A stretch of DNA of 38,888 nucleotides from NCBI GenBank assembly GCA_021732625.1, contig JAKFUP010000103.1, positions 1 to 38,888 on the forward strand, given 5' to 3'. The DNA is from Hyphomicrobiales bacterium (GTDB lineage: Bacteria > Pseudomonadota > Alphaproteobacteria > Rhizobiales > Xanthobacteraceae). Shown here in pieces: positions 8,218-16,087 of the stretch. Positions within the stretch are counted from its first letter, which is position 1. Each line of letters begins with the position of its first letter. A program made the translations under genes and the position numbers. The notes under the pieces were generated by a model that was not told where the DNA came from, did not search any database, and worked only from the letters and a program-made list of their open reading frames with translations.

Positions 8218-9629
8218 GACAGCCCCGGGATCTGGGTATGGAAATCGGTCGCGCGCTGGAAAGCAGCGCCGATCCGCAAGATCATAGCTTCATCGAAGGG
8301 CCGTCCGATCAATTGCAGGCCGATCGGAAGACCTGTCGCACTTTGCCCGGCAGGAATGGCAAGAGAAGGCAGGCCGAGGTAATTGACCGGCCGTGTGAAG
8401 CGCGTGAGGTTCTGAATCACGGCCTCTGCGCCGGGCTGATTGCCGATATCGCTTCCGGCGATCGTCGGCGCCGGGACAGGCGCGACGGGTGCAAGGACGG
8501 CATCGACGCCATTCACAGCGGCCAGATGTTCTGCGAGTGCATGTCCGCGCCAGCGCAGCGCTTCCAGGTAAGTCAGCGCTGGGATAGCGAGCGCGTTTTG
8601 CAGGCGCATCAAAACCTGCGGCCCGTAGTCTTGCGGCCGTTCAATCATCCATTGCTTGTGGAATGCAGCCGCTTCGACGGCGAGCACGATCTGGCAGGCT
8701 GCGGTAAGCTGGCGTTGTTCCGGGAGTTTGACGCGAACAACGGTCGCGCCTTCGCGCGTCAATGTCGCCGCGGTGTCATCGAGCGCGCGGCCGACGTCGG
8801 CGTCGAGATCCTCAATATAGAATGCGGTTGGAATTCCGATGCGAAGGCCTTTGAGCGATTCGCGTGTGGCTGCGAGCAGGTCAGGTGCCAGGGTGTTGCG
8901 CGTCGTGGGGTCGGCGGGATCGCCGCCTGCCATCAACTGCGTCAGCAGAGCGCAATCCTCAACAGAGCGCGCGAGCGGCCCAACGGTGTCGAGCGATTGC
9001 GACAGAGGCATCGCGCCCGCGCGGCTGATCAGGCCGACGGTGGTCTTGAGGCCGGTAATGCCGCAGAAATGCGCTGGCATCCGGATCGATCCGCCGGTGT
9101 CGGAGCCCAGTGCGGCGAAGGTCAACCGCGCCGCGACGGCCGATCCTGAGCCTGACGACGAGCCGCCGGTGATGTGGTCGAGGTGCCAGGGATTACGCAC
9201 CGCTTCGAAATGCGCGTTGTGGCCGGTCGGGCCATAGGCGAATTCTGACATCTGCAACGTGCCGAGGCGCACTGTGCCGGCGTCCTGCAAGCGTTTCAGC
9301 GCGGTCGATGTCGTCGAAGCAACGAAGTCCTTTCGGATTTTTGATCCGCACGTCGAGACTTTTCCGGCCTCGTAATACATGTCCTTGTGCGCGAGCGGGA
9401 CGCCATGAAGAGCACCGCGCGATTTGCCTTGTGCCAGCTCACGATCCGCGGTTTCCGCCGCCGCCAACGCAGTATCCGGTTCGATCGCCATAAATGCATT
9501 CAGGCGCGGCTGAAAGCGCGAGATCCGATCAAGACACGACTGTGTGGCTTCGCGCGACGAGATTGCCTTGGCTGCAATCGCTGCAGCAATCTCGGTCACC
9601 GAGAGCAGAGCAGGTTCGGTCGCCGTCAT
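8214..9629 (-). CDS. Amidase-signature family hydrolase
   Basis: A 471-residue amidase-signature enzyme with the full Ser-cisSer-Lys triad: Lys82 in PLAHKDMY, Ser157 in GGSSSGSG and Ser181 in GSDTGGSIRMPA. It is related to GatA and to AtzE/HpxY-type enzymes. The gene before it encodes the DUF4089 small protein that in AtzE-AtzG and HpxY-HpxX pairs is the partner subunit, so a two-subunit amidohydrolase is likely. Candidate substrates, given the ureide context, are oxalurate-like or carbamoylated products. The family alone does not fix the substrate. It is embedded among transporter genes, with four-base overlaps on both sides. Confidence 0.88.
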   Translation of the reverse strand: MTATEPALLSVTEIAAAIAAKAISSREATQSCLDRISRFQPRLNAFMAIEPDTALAAAETADRELAQGKSRGALHGVPLAHKDMYYEAGKVSTCGSKIRKDFVASTTSTALKRLQDAGTVRLGTLQMSEFAYGPTGHNAHFEAVRNPWHLDHITGGSSSGSGSAVAARLTFAALGSDTGGSIRMPAHFCGITGLKTTVGLISRAGAMPLSQSLDTVGPLARSVEDCALLTQLMAGGDPADPTTRNTLAPDLLAATRESLKGLRIGIPTAFYIEDLDADVGRALDDTAATLTREGATVVRVKLPEQRQLTAACQIVLAVEAAAFHKQWMIERPQDYGPQVLMRLQNALAIPALTYLEALRWRGHALAEHLAAVNGVDAVLAPVAPVPAPTIAGSDIGNQPGAEAVIQNLTRFTRPVNYLGLPSLAIPAGQSATGLPIGLQLIGRPFDEAMILRIGAAFQRATDFHTQIPGLS

Positions 9630-9832
9630 TTCCGCACGCTATTCTGCACGACGGTAAATGTTGCCGGTTCAAGATCGAAAGGAAGCGTTCCGGCGATGGG
9701 CTCAAAGCCGTCGAATGCGGGACCGATGGAGGTTGCGATGCGTGCGGCAACATCGGCGGTGACCGGAACGCCAGCAGCCTTTGCAATGATCGCTATGTCT
9801 TCGGCGCTCGGCGCTTTATTGGACAATGTCAT
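9626..9832 (-). CDS. DUF4089 (AtzG/HpxX-like) small amidase partner
   Basis: A 68-residue protein resembling AtzG/HpxX, which are GatC-like wrapping subunits of amidase-signature enzymes. It is short, all-helical at the N-terminus (SAEDIAIIAKAAGVPV) and has a hydrophobic/Pro-rich tail (FEPIAGTLPFDLEPATF), as expected for a chain that threads over the amidase. It overlaps the upstream ATPase gene and the downstream amidase gene by ATGA junctions, which supports one-to-one production. It is too small for catalysis by itself. Confidence 0.75.
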   Translation of the reverse strand: MTLSNKAPSAEDIAIIAKAAGVPVTADVAARIATSIGPAFDGFEPIAGTLPFDLEPATFTVVQNSVRK

Positions 9833-10887
9833 GTGCCTGCGTTCGGGCCTGGCGCGCGGCTATGCCCCGAGCCTGCGACGGCCATATGGCAAGCAGCTTG
9901 ATGACCGTCCGTTCCGATATCCGCGAGTTTCGGCGCGACCATGCTGCAAACCGTATCCACAAAGGGGCAGCGGGTGTGGAAGCGGCAAGCCTGCGGCGGG
10001 TCGATCGGATTGGGTGGATCTCCGGTGATCGGCGCTATTTGCGTGCGATTGTCCGGGTCTGAGGTCGGCATCGCCGCGAGCAGCGCACGCGTGTAAGGAT
10101 GCACGGGATTGCCCCACACGCCGTCGATGGGTCCAAGCTCCACGACTTGACCGAGATACATGACCAGCACGCGATCGGAAATATAGCGCACCACATTGAG
10201 ATCGTGGCTGATGAAGATGTAGGTCAGGCCGAATTCGCGCTTCAGGTCGACCAGCAGATTGAGAACCTGCGCTTCGACGGACTTGTCGAGCGCCGATACG
10301 GCTTCATCAAGGATCACCAGCCGCGGTGACAGCGCGAGCGCGCGGGCGATATTGACGCGCTGGCGCTGCCCGCCGGATATTTCGTGGGGGTAGCGATTGG
10401 CGAATGTCTCGGGGCGAAGCCCGACCTTGCCGAGCAGGTCGCGCGCGAGCAGCTGAGCTTCTGCCGCGGCCATGCCGTGCACCCTGGGGCCAAATGCAAT
10501 CGATTCCTCAATTGTGAGTCTGGGGTTGAGCGACGCGTAGCTGTCCTGAAACACCATCTGCATTGCGCGCCGCAGATCGCGCAACGATAGTTCGCGGCCA
10601 ACCTTCATGCCGTCGTAAATGATGTCGCCGCTGTCATAGTCCATCAGATGCATTAGCAGGCGAGCGGTGGTGGACTTGCCGCAACCGGACTCCCCCACGA
10701 TGCCGACGGTTTCACCCTTCGCAACCTCAAACGACACGTCATCAACGGCGTGAACGGTCTTGCGCGGACTGAACAGATCGCCGCGCACCGGAAAATGCTT
10801 GGTCAGTCCTCGGACGGTGAGCAAGGGTTGAGCCTCGCCGCCGAGGTCTTCGAGAGGTGCCAGTGCCGTGACCTCTGTCATCGTCAT
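9829..10887 (-). CDS. ABC transporter ATPase, DppF/OppF type
   Basis: The second ATPase of the importer, 352 residues from the ATG at 10887-10885 (MTMTEV). This start overlaps the upstream permease stop by one base (TAATG); a longer reading would run into the permease gene. Walker A is GESGCGKST (about 65-73), the signature ISGGQRQR, Walker B LVILDEAVSALD (an EAVS variant of the usual EPTS) and the switch His in SHD. The C-terminal oligopeptide domain has CRFHTRCPFVDTVC. It forms a heteromeric pair with the DppD-type subunit, from which it is separated only by the amidase genes. Confidence 0.92.
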   Translation of the reverse strand: MTMTEVTALAPLEDLGGEAQPLLTVRGLTKHFPVRGDLFSPRKTVHAVDDVSFEVAKGETVGIVGESGCGKSTTARLLMHLMDYDSGDIIYDGMKVGRELSLRDLRRAMQMVFQDSYASLNPRLTIEESIAFGPRVHGMAAAEAQLLARDLLGKVGLRPETFANRYPHEISGGQRQRVNIARALALSPRLVILDEAVSALDKSVEAQVLNLLVDLKREFGLTYIFISHDLNVVRYISDRVLVMYLGQVVELGPIDGVWGNPVHPYTRALLAAMPTSDPDNRTQIAPITGDPPNPIDPPQACRFHTRCPFVDTVCSMVAPKLADIGTDGHQAACHMAVAGSGHSRAPGPNAGT

Positions 10888-11774
10888 TAGTTCCGAATGT
10901 CCATAGCGCTGCGCAGGCCGTCGCTCAGCAGATTGAAGCAGATCGAAACCGCGAAGATCATCACGCCGGGCAAAGCCGCGACCACAGGGTTGGCGTAGAT
11001 CGCGGTGCGCAATGTGTTGAGCATCAACCCCCACTCCGGTTCGGGTGGCTTAGTGCCAAGTCCCAAAAACGACAGGCCCGAGGCGAGGATCATCGACACC
11101 GAGATCAACCCCGTGGCGTAGACGAAGATCGGGCCGAGTACGTTGCCGAGCATATGGACGCGCATAATCGTCAGAGTATCCGCACCCGATGCACGTGCGG
11201 CCTCGACGAAGTCGCGATTACGAACGCCAGTGGTCACGCTTTCTGCGACCCGCGTGATCTGCGGAATGAATACGATGGTCAGCGACACAATCGAATTAAG
11301 AATGCCGGCGCCCAGCGCGCCTGAGATCGCAATGGCCAGTAACACGGAGGGAAATGCAAAGAACACATCAACTGTTCGCATGATGATCGTATTGAGTTTG
11401 CCACCTGCGTATCCGGCGATCAGGCCAAGCGTCGTTCCAACAATGAACGCAAGAAAAACCGGAAGGATTCCCGTAAGCAGCGAGAGCCGTCCGCCGTAAA
11501 TAAGACGCGCAAGCATGTCGCGGCCAAGTTCGTCGGTGCCAAGGATATAGTTCGGCGTTCCAACCGGACGGAGGCGTCGGATCATCGAGCCTTGATAAGG
11601 GTCCGCGACTCCAAGCCATGGGGCAAACAATGCCGCCAGCAGAATCGCAAGCAGGATCGATCCACACAAAACGCTGAGCTTGTCGCGCAGCAGCCGGCGG
11701 CCGACCGTCGTCCAATAGCCGTTGGACTTTGGCGCTGCCGGGACTTGCAGGGCGGGTTCGCTGATGGCGCTCAT
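10887..11774 (-). CDS. ABC transporter permease, DppC/OppC type
   Basis: A 295-residue inner-membrane permease with the DppC pattern: an N-terminal segment (LSVLCGSILLAILLAALFAPWL), a conserved extracytoplasmic loop (LGTDELGRDMLARLIYG) and five more membrane segments. The EAA coupling loop is in VEAARASGADTLTIMRVHML, which docks to the ATPases. It lies 15 bases after the DppB-type gene and overlaps the next ATPase gene by one base. Confidence 0.93.
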   Translation of the reverse strand: MSAISEPALQVPAAPKSNGYWTTVGRRLLRDKLSVLCGSILLAILLAALFAPWLGVADPYQGSMIRRLRPVGTPNYILGTDELGRDMLARLIYGGRLSLLTGILPVFLAFIVGTTLGLIAGYAGGKLNTIIMRTVDVFFAFPSVLLAIAISGALGAGILNSIVSLTIVFIPQITRVAESVTTGVRNRDFVEAARASGADTLTIMRVHMLGNVLGPIFVYATGLISVSMILASGLSFLGLGTKPPEPEWGLMLNTLRTAIYANPVVAALPGVMIFAVSICFNLLSDGLRSAMDIRN

Positions 11775-11789
11775 ACGGGACTTCGAGCC

Positions 11790-12743
11790 TCAGCTACGTT
11801 TGATACGGGGATCGATCGTCGCCTGTGCGATATCGACGATCAGGTTGAGAAACACAAAGAACAGCGCCAGCACGAGAATGGTCCCTTGTAGTAACGGCAG
11901 GTCACGCTGGAAGATCGCGGAGTTGAGCAGAAGTCCTGTACCGGGCCATGAAAACACGGTTTCAATCAGGATCGAGCCACCGAGCATGTATCCTAGCTGC
12001 AAACCCATCACCGCCATCGCGGTCGGCGCGGCATTCTTGATGACGTGCCGGAACACGCCGCGTTCGTTCAGTCCCTTGGCGCGCAAGGCTTCGACGAAAT
12101 CCTGCGACAGGATATCGCCAGTGAGGGCGCGGACCGTGCGCGTAATGATGCCCATCGGAATTGCAGCCGACGTCAATGCAGGCAGGATGAGATACTGCAT
12201 GTGCGTCCAGTCCCAGGCCCATGAACTCGATCCTCCGGGGCCGGCGCCGACGGCCGGCAACCAGTTGAGTTGCACGGAGAAGATGATCACGAGAACGATG
12301 CCGAGCCAGTAATGCGGTACAGAAACGCCCATTACGGCAATCGACGTTGCAACCTTGTCGATCCAGGTGTTTCGATAGTATCCGGCGATCAGGCCAAGCG
12401 AGACTCCGAGAAAGAAACCGATCGCGGCTGCGGCAAGAGCCAGCATGATGGTGTTGCCGACGGCGCTCATCACCTCGGCCAGTACAGGACGTCCGCTGGC
12501 GATGGATGTTCCGAGATCGCCGTTCAGGGCTTTCCAGACCCAGATTCCGAACTGCACCGGAAGCGGTCGATCAAAACCGTAAGCAGTCCGAAGCTGCGCA
12601 GCCAGTTCTTGCGATGCGTCAGCGGGAAGAATAGCGACGAGTGGATCGCCGGGAGCAAGATGAACAAGAAGAAAGCAAACCAGCGCAACGCCGATCACGA
12701 TCGGAATGACATAGACGATGCGCCGGGCGATATAGGCGAGCAC
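11790..12743 (-). CDS. ABC transporter permease, DppB/OppB type
   Basis: A 317-residue permease beginning with the typical DppB first helix (MLAYIARRIVYVIPIVIGV) and the LAPGDP motif. About six membrane segments follow, with an EAA loop at VEALRAKGLNERGVFRHVIKNA and the GSILIETVFSWPGTG motif typical of this subfamily. It pairs with the following DppC-type permease to form the channel. It follows the binding protein gene by 65 bases. Confidence 0.93.
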   Translation of the reverse strand: MLAYIARRIVYVIPIVIGVALVCFLLVHLAPGDPLVAILPADASQELAAQLRTAYGFDRPLPVQFGIWVWKALNGDLGTSIASGRPVLAEVMSAVGNTIMLALAAAAIGFFLGVSLGLIAGYYRNTWIDKVATSIAVMGVSVPHYWLGIVLVIIFSVQLNWLPAVGAGPGGSSSWAWDWTHMQYLILPALTSAAIPMGIITRTVRALTGDILSQDFVEALRAKGLNERGVFRHVIKNAAPTAMAVMGLQLGYMLGGSILIETVFSWPGTGLLLNSAIFQRDLPLLQGTILVLALFFVFLNLIVDIAQATIDPRIKRS

Positions 12744-12808
12744 TTACAAAACCCTCGAATGTGCAGGACGAGCACCGGCCGCGCGATGCGGCCGGTGCAT
12801 CGAATGGT

Positions 12809-14470
12809 TCACTCCATCGTCATAGTAGAGAAATCGACAAACCAGCTTTTCGGTTGCACGAAGTTCTTGATCTTCGCGCTCATCGCCCGTGGGCCCACAT
12901 CGTGTGCCACGTAAAGGAACGATGCCTCATCCACCGAGGCCGCATGCAGTTCGGCCAGTGCCTTGTCGCGTGCGTCCGCATCGAAGGTCTGACGAGCTTT
13001 CATGACAAGTTCATCGAACTTCGGGTTGTTGATGTAACCCCAGTTGTTCGATACCGGCGGGGCCATACCCGATTGCAGGAAGCGCACCATGGCGAAGAAC
13101 GGGTCCATCGCCGCGTAAGTGACGTTGGTGGCGTTGGCGCCGTTGGCGGTCGGGTCCTTTGCGCCGCGCCGCCAGTTGGTAAACAGCGTATTCCACTCGA
13201 TGACGTCGAGCTGAACGTCGAAGTAGCATTCCGCAAGTGCCTGCTGCAGGTACTCGTTCATCGGCAACGGCAGCATCTGGCCGGATCCGGAGGCCGAGGT
13301 CTGTGTCTTGACCGTCAGCTTCTTGCCCGGTCCGTAGCCTGCTTCCTTCATCAAGGCTTGTGCTGCCTTCAGATCGTACTTGATCTGGAATGTCGGCGTT
13401 CCGCGCCACGGATGTCCAGCCTCGAACGTGCCACTCGCGGGTACCATCAACCCTCCAAGCAAGCCTTCCTTCATGCCCTCCCGGTCGACGCAGAGATTTG
13501 CGGCTTTGCGGACCCGGATATCATTCCATGGTGAACCTTCGACGCGGGAGAACTGCCACGGCCAGACGTGAGGTTGTTCATTGGCGGTGATGACAAATCC
13601 GCGCTGTTTGATCTGCGGTACGGCATCCGGTGCCGGCGCTTCGATCCAATCGACCTGTCCCGCGAGCAGCGCAGCGGTGCGTGCGTTCGCCTCGGGCACC
13701 GGCAACAGAACCAGCTTGTCGACTTTCGGCACACGCGCTTTGTCCCAATAGGCCGCGTTCTTCACCAGTTCGAGCCGCTCGCGGGGTGCGAAGCGCGCCA
13801 TCTTCCACGGGCCTGTACCGGAAGCATCGCGGGCAAACGCAGTCCATGCAGCTGATGCCTTAGCCTTGGCGTCGGTACCTTCAGCCGCTTCGAAGAACTT
13901 CTGCCATTTCGTCGGGCTCGCCATAAAGAGATTGGTGAGATTGATCGGCAGGAAGCTGTCCGGCTCCTTCGTCGTCAGTTCGACAGTCAGATCGTCGATC
14001 TTCTTGGCGGATGCCAGTGTCGGCATGCGTGACGCTGTGACGCCGACCTGGCTGGCGTCGAAGTGCGGCGCGTCCTGTTTCAAAACTTTTTCGACGTTCC
14101 AAACCACCGCATCGGCGTTGAAGTCGGAACCATCATGGAATTTTACGCCGGGCCGCAGCTTGAAGGTCCATTTTTTCTTGTCTGCGTCGTCGACTTTCCA
14201 TTCGGTCGCCAGTGCCGGAATCACAACGCTCGGTTTGGTCGCCGACGACAGATCCCATTGCGTGAGACCGTCGTACATGGTCAAGCCGGTGAAGCGATTT
14301 CCTTCGAAACCCTGATCCGGTTGACCGAGAGTTCGGGGAATATCTGCGGCTGTCATGGCGATGCGGACGACAGTTTCCGCACGTGCATCTGAAGAGGCGA
14401 ATGCACTCGCCGAAATCAACAGGGCTGCAGCGGCAGCTTTCAGTGTGTGAGCAGTCTTGAGTTGAAGCAT
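12809..14470 (-). CDS. Periplasmic substrate-binding protein, SBP_bac_5 (DppA-like)
   Basis: A 553-residue solute-binding protein of the peptide/nickel family. The ATG at 14470-14468 is chosen because an AGAGGAA box lies nine to ten bases upstream and because it begins a clean Sec signal peptide (MLQLKTAHTL, ending ARA). Characteristic segments are YDGLTQWD, WTFKLRPGVKFHDG, and NIRVRKAANLCVDREGM. It is the first gene of the minus-strand transport/amidase operon. Divergent transcription of the DUF3830-allantoinase-M20 genes implies that the ligand is a ureide or its derivative, although members of this family bind very different ligands. Confidence 0.9.
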   Translation of the reverse strand: MLQLKTAHTLKAAAAALLISASAFASSDARAETVVRIAMTAADIPRTLGQPDQGFEGNRFTGLTMYDGLTQWDLSSATKPSVVIPALATEWKVDDADKKKWTFKLRPGVKFHDGSDFNADAVVWNVEKVLKQDAPHFDASQVGVTASRMPTLASAKKIDDLTVELTTKEPDSFLPINLTNLFMASPTKWQKFFEAAEGTDAKAKASAAWTAFARDASGTGPWKMARFAPRERLELVKNAAYWDKARVPKVDKLVLLPVPEANARTAALLAGQVDWIEAPAPDAVPQIKQRGFVITANEQPHVWPWQFSRVEGSPWNDIRVRKAANLCVDREGMKEGLLGGLMVPASGTFEAGHPWRGTPTFQIKYDLKAAQALMKEAGYGPGKKLTVKTQTSASGSGQMLPLPMNEYLQQALAECYFDVQLDVIEWNTLFTNWRRGAKDPTANGANATNVTYAAMDPFFAMVRFLQSGMAPPVSNNWGYINNPKFDELVMKARQTFDADARDKALAELHAASVDEASFLYVAHDVGPRAMSAKIKNFVQPKSWFVDFSTMTME

Positions 14471-14731
14471 GAACCGGATTCCTCTTACCAATTGTGGTTA
14501 AATGTTATGCAACGCTCGTGCCAAAATTACCTTCACATCCAAACTTGCCGCTATTTCGGGCGAAATCCAAGCTGGATATATTTTGCAAGGCTCTGCGGCC
14601 TTTTGGCACGCTGTTTCGATGTAGTTCTCGACTGGACAAAGCTCGTTTTCGTCGAAGCCGATCAGGATCGGCTTGACTTAAAGTGCCGCGCGTTGTGCGT
14701 TGCCATATGGGAAATCGGAGTCACGCAATTT
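14471..14731. promoter_or_regulatory. Divergent intergenic region of the ureide locus
   Basis: These 261 bases separate the transporter operon (minus) and the DUF3830-puuE-M20 operon (plus), so both promoters should lie here. GGAG at 14717-14720 is the likely ribosome site for the plus operon. No regulator gene is adjacent and no strong palindrome was seen. Long open frames across it lack family features. Confidence 0.4.
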
Positions 14732-15145
14732 ATGAGCGATCTCATCATTCGAGCGGGCGATTTCGTATTCGATGCGCGTTTCGAGGAAAAACTCGCCCCA
14801 AAAACATGCGCAGCATTCAAGCAGGCTTTGCCGTTCGTGAGCCAGATGATCCACGTCCGCTGGAGCGGGGAGGCAGTCTGGCTCCCGCTCGGAGATCATC
14901 AGTTTGGTGTCGATTACGAAAACCACACCAGCTACCCAGCCCCGGGACAGGTGATCCTTTATCCCGGCGGGATTAGCGAGACCGAAATCCTGCTTGCGTA
15001 TGGTGGCGTTCGCTTTGCCAGCAAGATGGGGCAACTGGCCGGAAATCATTTTATCACGTTGACGTCCGGACTGGATCGTCTGACGGAGATGGGGAAAGCC
15101 GTACTTTGGAAAGGCGCCCTCAAGGTTGTCTTCGAGGCGAAATAA
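14732..15145 (+). CDS. DUF3830 family protein (cyclophilin-like fold)
   Basis: A 137-residue protein matching the DUF3830 family, predicted to have a small beta-barrel fold related to cyclophilin-like proteins. The ATG at 14732 has GGAG 11 bases upstream; a longer reading from 14447 would run through the divergent promoter. Recognisable segments are FDARFEEKLAPKTCAAF, IHVRWSGEAVW, PGQVILYPGG and LLAYGG. Family members commonly accompany amidohydrolase and ureide genes, but a biochemical role is not established to my knowledge. It abuts the puuE start with no gap (TAA then ATG), so the two are co-translated. A carrier or auxiliary role in ureide breakdown is only an inference. Confidence 0.72.
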   Translation: MSDLIIRAGDFVFDARFEEKLAPKTCAAFKQALPFVSQMIHVRWSGEAVWLPLGDHQFGVDYENHTSYPAPGQVILYPGGISETEILLAYGGVRFASKMGQLAGNHFITLTSGLDRLTEMGKAVLWKGALKVVFEAK

Positions 15146-16075
15146 ATGACGGAGGTCTATCCGCGCGACCTGCGAGGTTATGGACGGACGCCACTACATC
15201 CGCGCTGGCCGGACGATGCACGCATCGCGGTGCAGTTTGTTGTTAATTTCGAGGAAGGCGGCGAGAATAACATCCTGCATGGGGATCCGGCGTCGGAAGC
15301 CTTTCTGTCGGACGTTCTTGCCGCCCAGCCATGGCCCGGCCAACGACACGCCAACATCGAATCGATGTTCGAATATGGTTCGCGCGCCGGCTTCTGGCGG
15401 CTGTGGCGGATGTTCACTGAGCGCAATATAGGTATCACCGTCTTTGGTGTAGCGACGGCGTTGATGCGCAATCCGGAAATCGTCGCCGCAATGAACGAAG
15501 CAAAGTGGGATATTGCGAGTCACGGCCTCAAGTGGGTCGAGCACAAGGACATGCCGGAAGTGGCCGAGCGCGCGGAGATCGCGGAGGCGATCCGCATTCA
15601 TACCGAAATCACGGGCCAGCGTCCGCTTGGATGGTATACTGGGCGCACGTCGATCAATTCGACGAGGCTGGTGATGGAATCCGGTGGATTTCTATACTCT
15701 TGCGATTCGTATGCCGACGACTTGCCGTATTGGCTAAAAAATTCACAAGGACCGCATCTCATCATCCCCTACAGTCTGGATTGCAATGACATGCGCTTCA
15801 CCAACGCGCAGGGGTTCAGCAACGGCGATGATTTCTTTGTCTATCTCAAGGACAGCTTCGACGTTCTTTACAAGGAAGGTGAGACATCGCCGAAGATGAT
15901 GTCGATCGGCTTGCATTGCAGGCTGGCCGGACGGCCCGGCCGCGCGGCAGGATTGTTGCGCTTCCTCGATTACATCGCAGGTTTCGAACGGGTCTGGACG
16001 CCAACGCGCGCAGCGATCGCGCAACACTGGCATCATCACCTGAAACATCTGGCTGACAATGCCCGGGCGATCTAG
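15146..16075 (+). CDS. puuE: PuuE-type allantoinase (polysaccharide deacetylase fold)
   Basis: A 309-residue member of the PuuE family, metal-independent allantoinases with a polysaccharide-deacetylase fold that open allantoin to allantoate. Landmarks are the N-terminal RDLRGYGRTPLHPRWPD, VNFEEGGENN, the conserved IESMFEYGSRAGFWRLWR, ASHGLKWVEH, GWYTGRTSINSTRLV, and the C-terminal LHCRLAGRPGRAAGLLRF. The length equals that of known PuuE proteins. It sits between DUF3830 and an M20 amidohydrolase in one operon. A related cyclic ureide as the real substrate cannot be excluded, because a hydantoin-type racemase lies nearby. Confidence 0.85.
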   Translation: MTEVYPRDLRGYGRTPLHPRWPDDARIAVQFVVNFEEGGENNILHGDPASEAFLSDVLAAQPWPGQRHANIESMFEYGSRAGFWRLWRMFTERNIGITVFGVATALMRNPEIVAAMNEAKWDIASHGLKWVEHKDMPEVAERAEIAEAIRIHTEITGQRPLGWYTGRTSINSTRLVMESGGFLYSCDSYADDLPYWLKNSQGPHLIIPYSLDCNDMRFTNAQGFSNGDDFFVYLKDSFDVLYKEGETSPKMMSIGLHCRLAGRPGRAAGLLRFLDYIAGFERVWTPTRAAIAQHWHHHLKHLADNARAI

Positions 16076-16087
16076 GCGCAGACGGCA

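Noticed and set aside
8238-9149. 303-codon plus-strand open frame
   Set aside because: It is antisense to the amidase gene, which has the full Ser-Ser-Lys triad.
14447-14731. N-terminal extension of the DUF3830 protein back to 14447
   Set aside because: It would cover the divergent promoter and overlap the binding-protein start; the family start matches the ATG at 14732.
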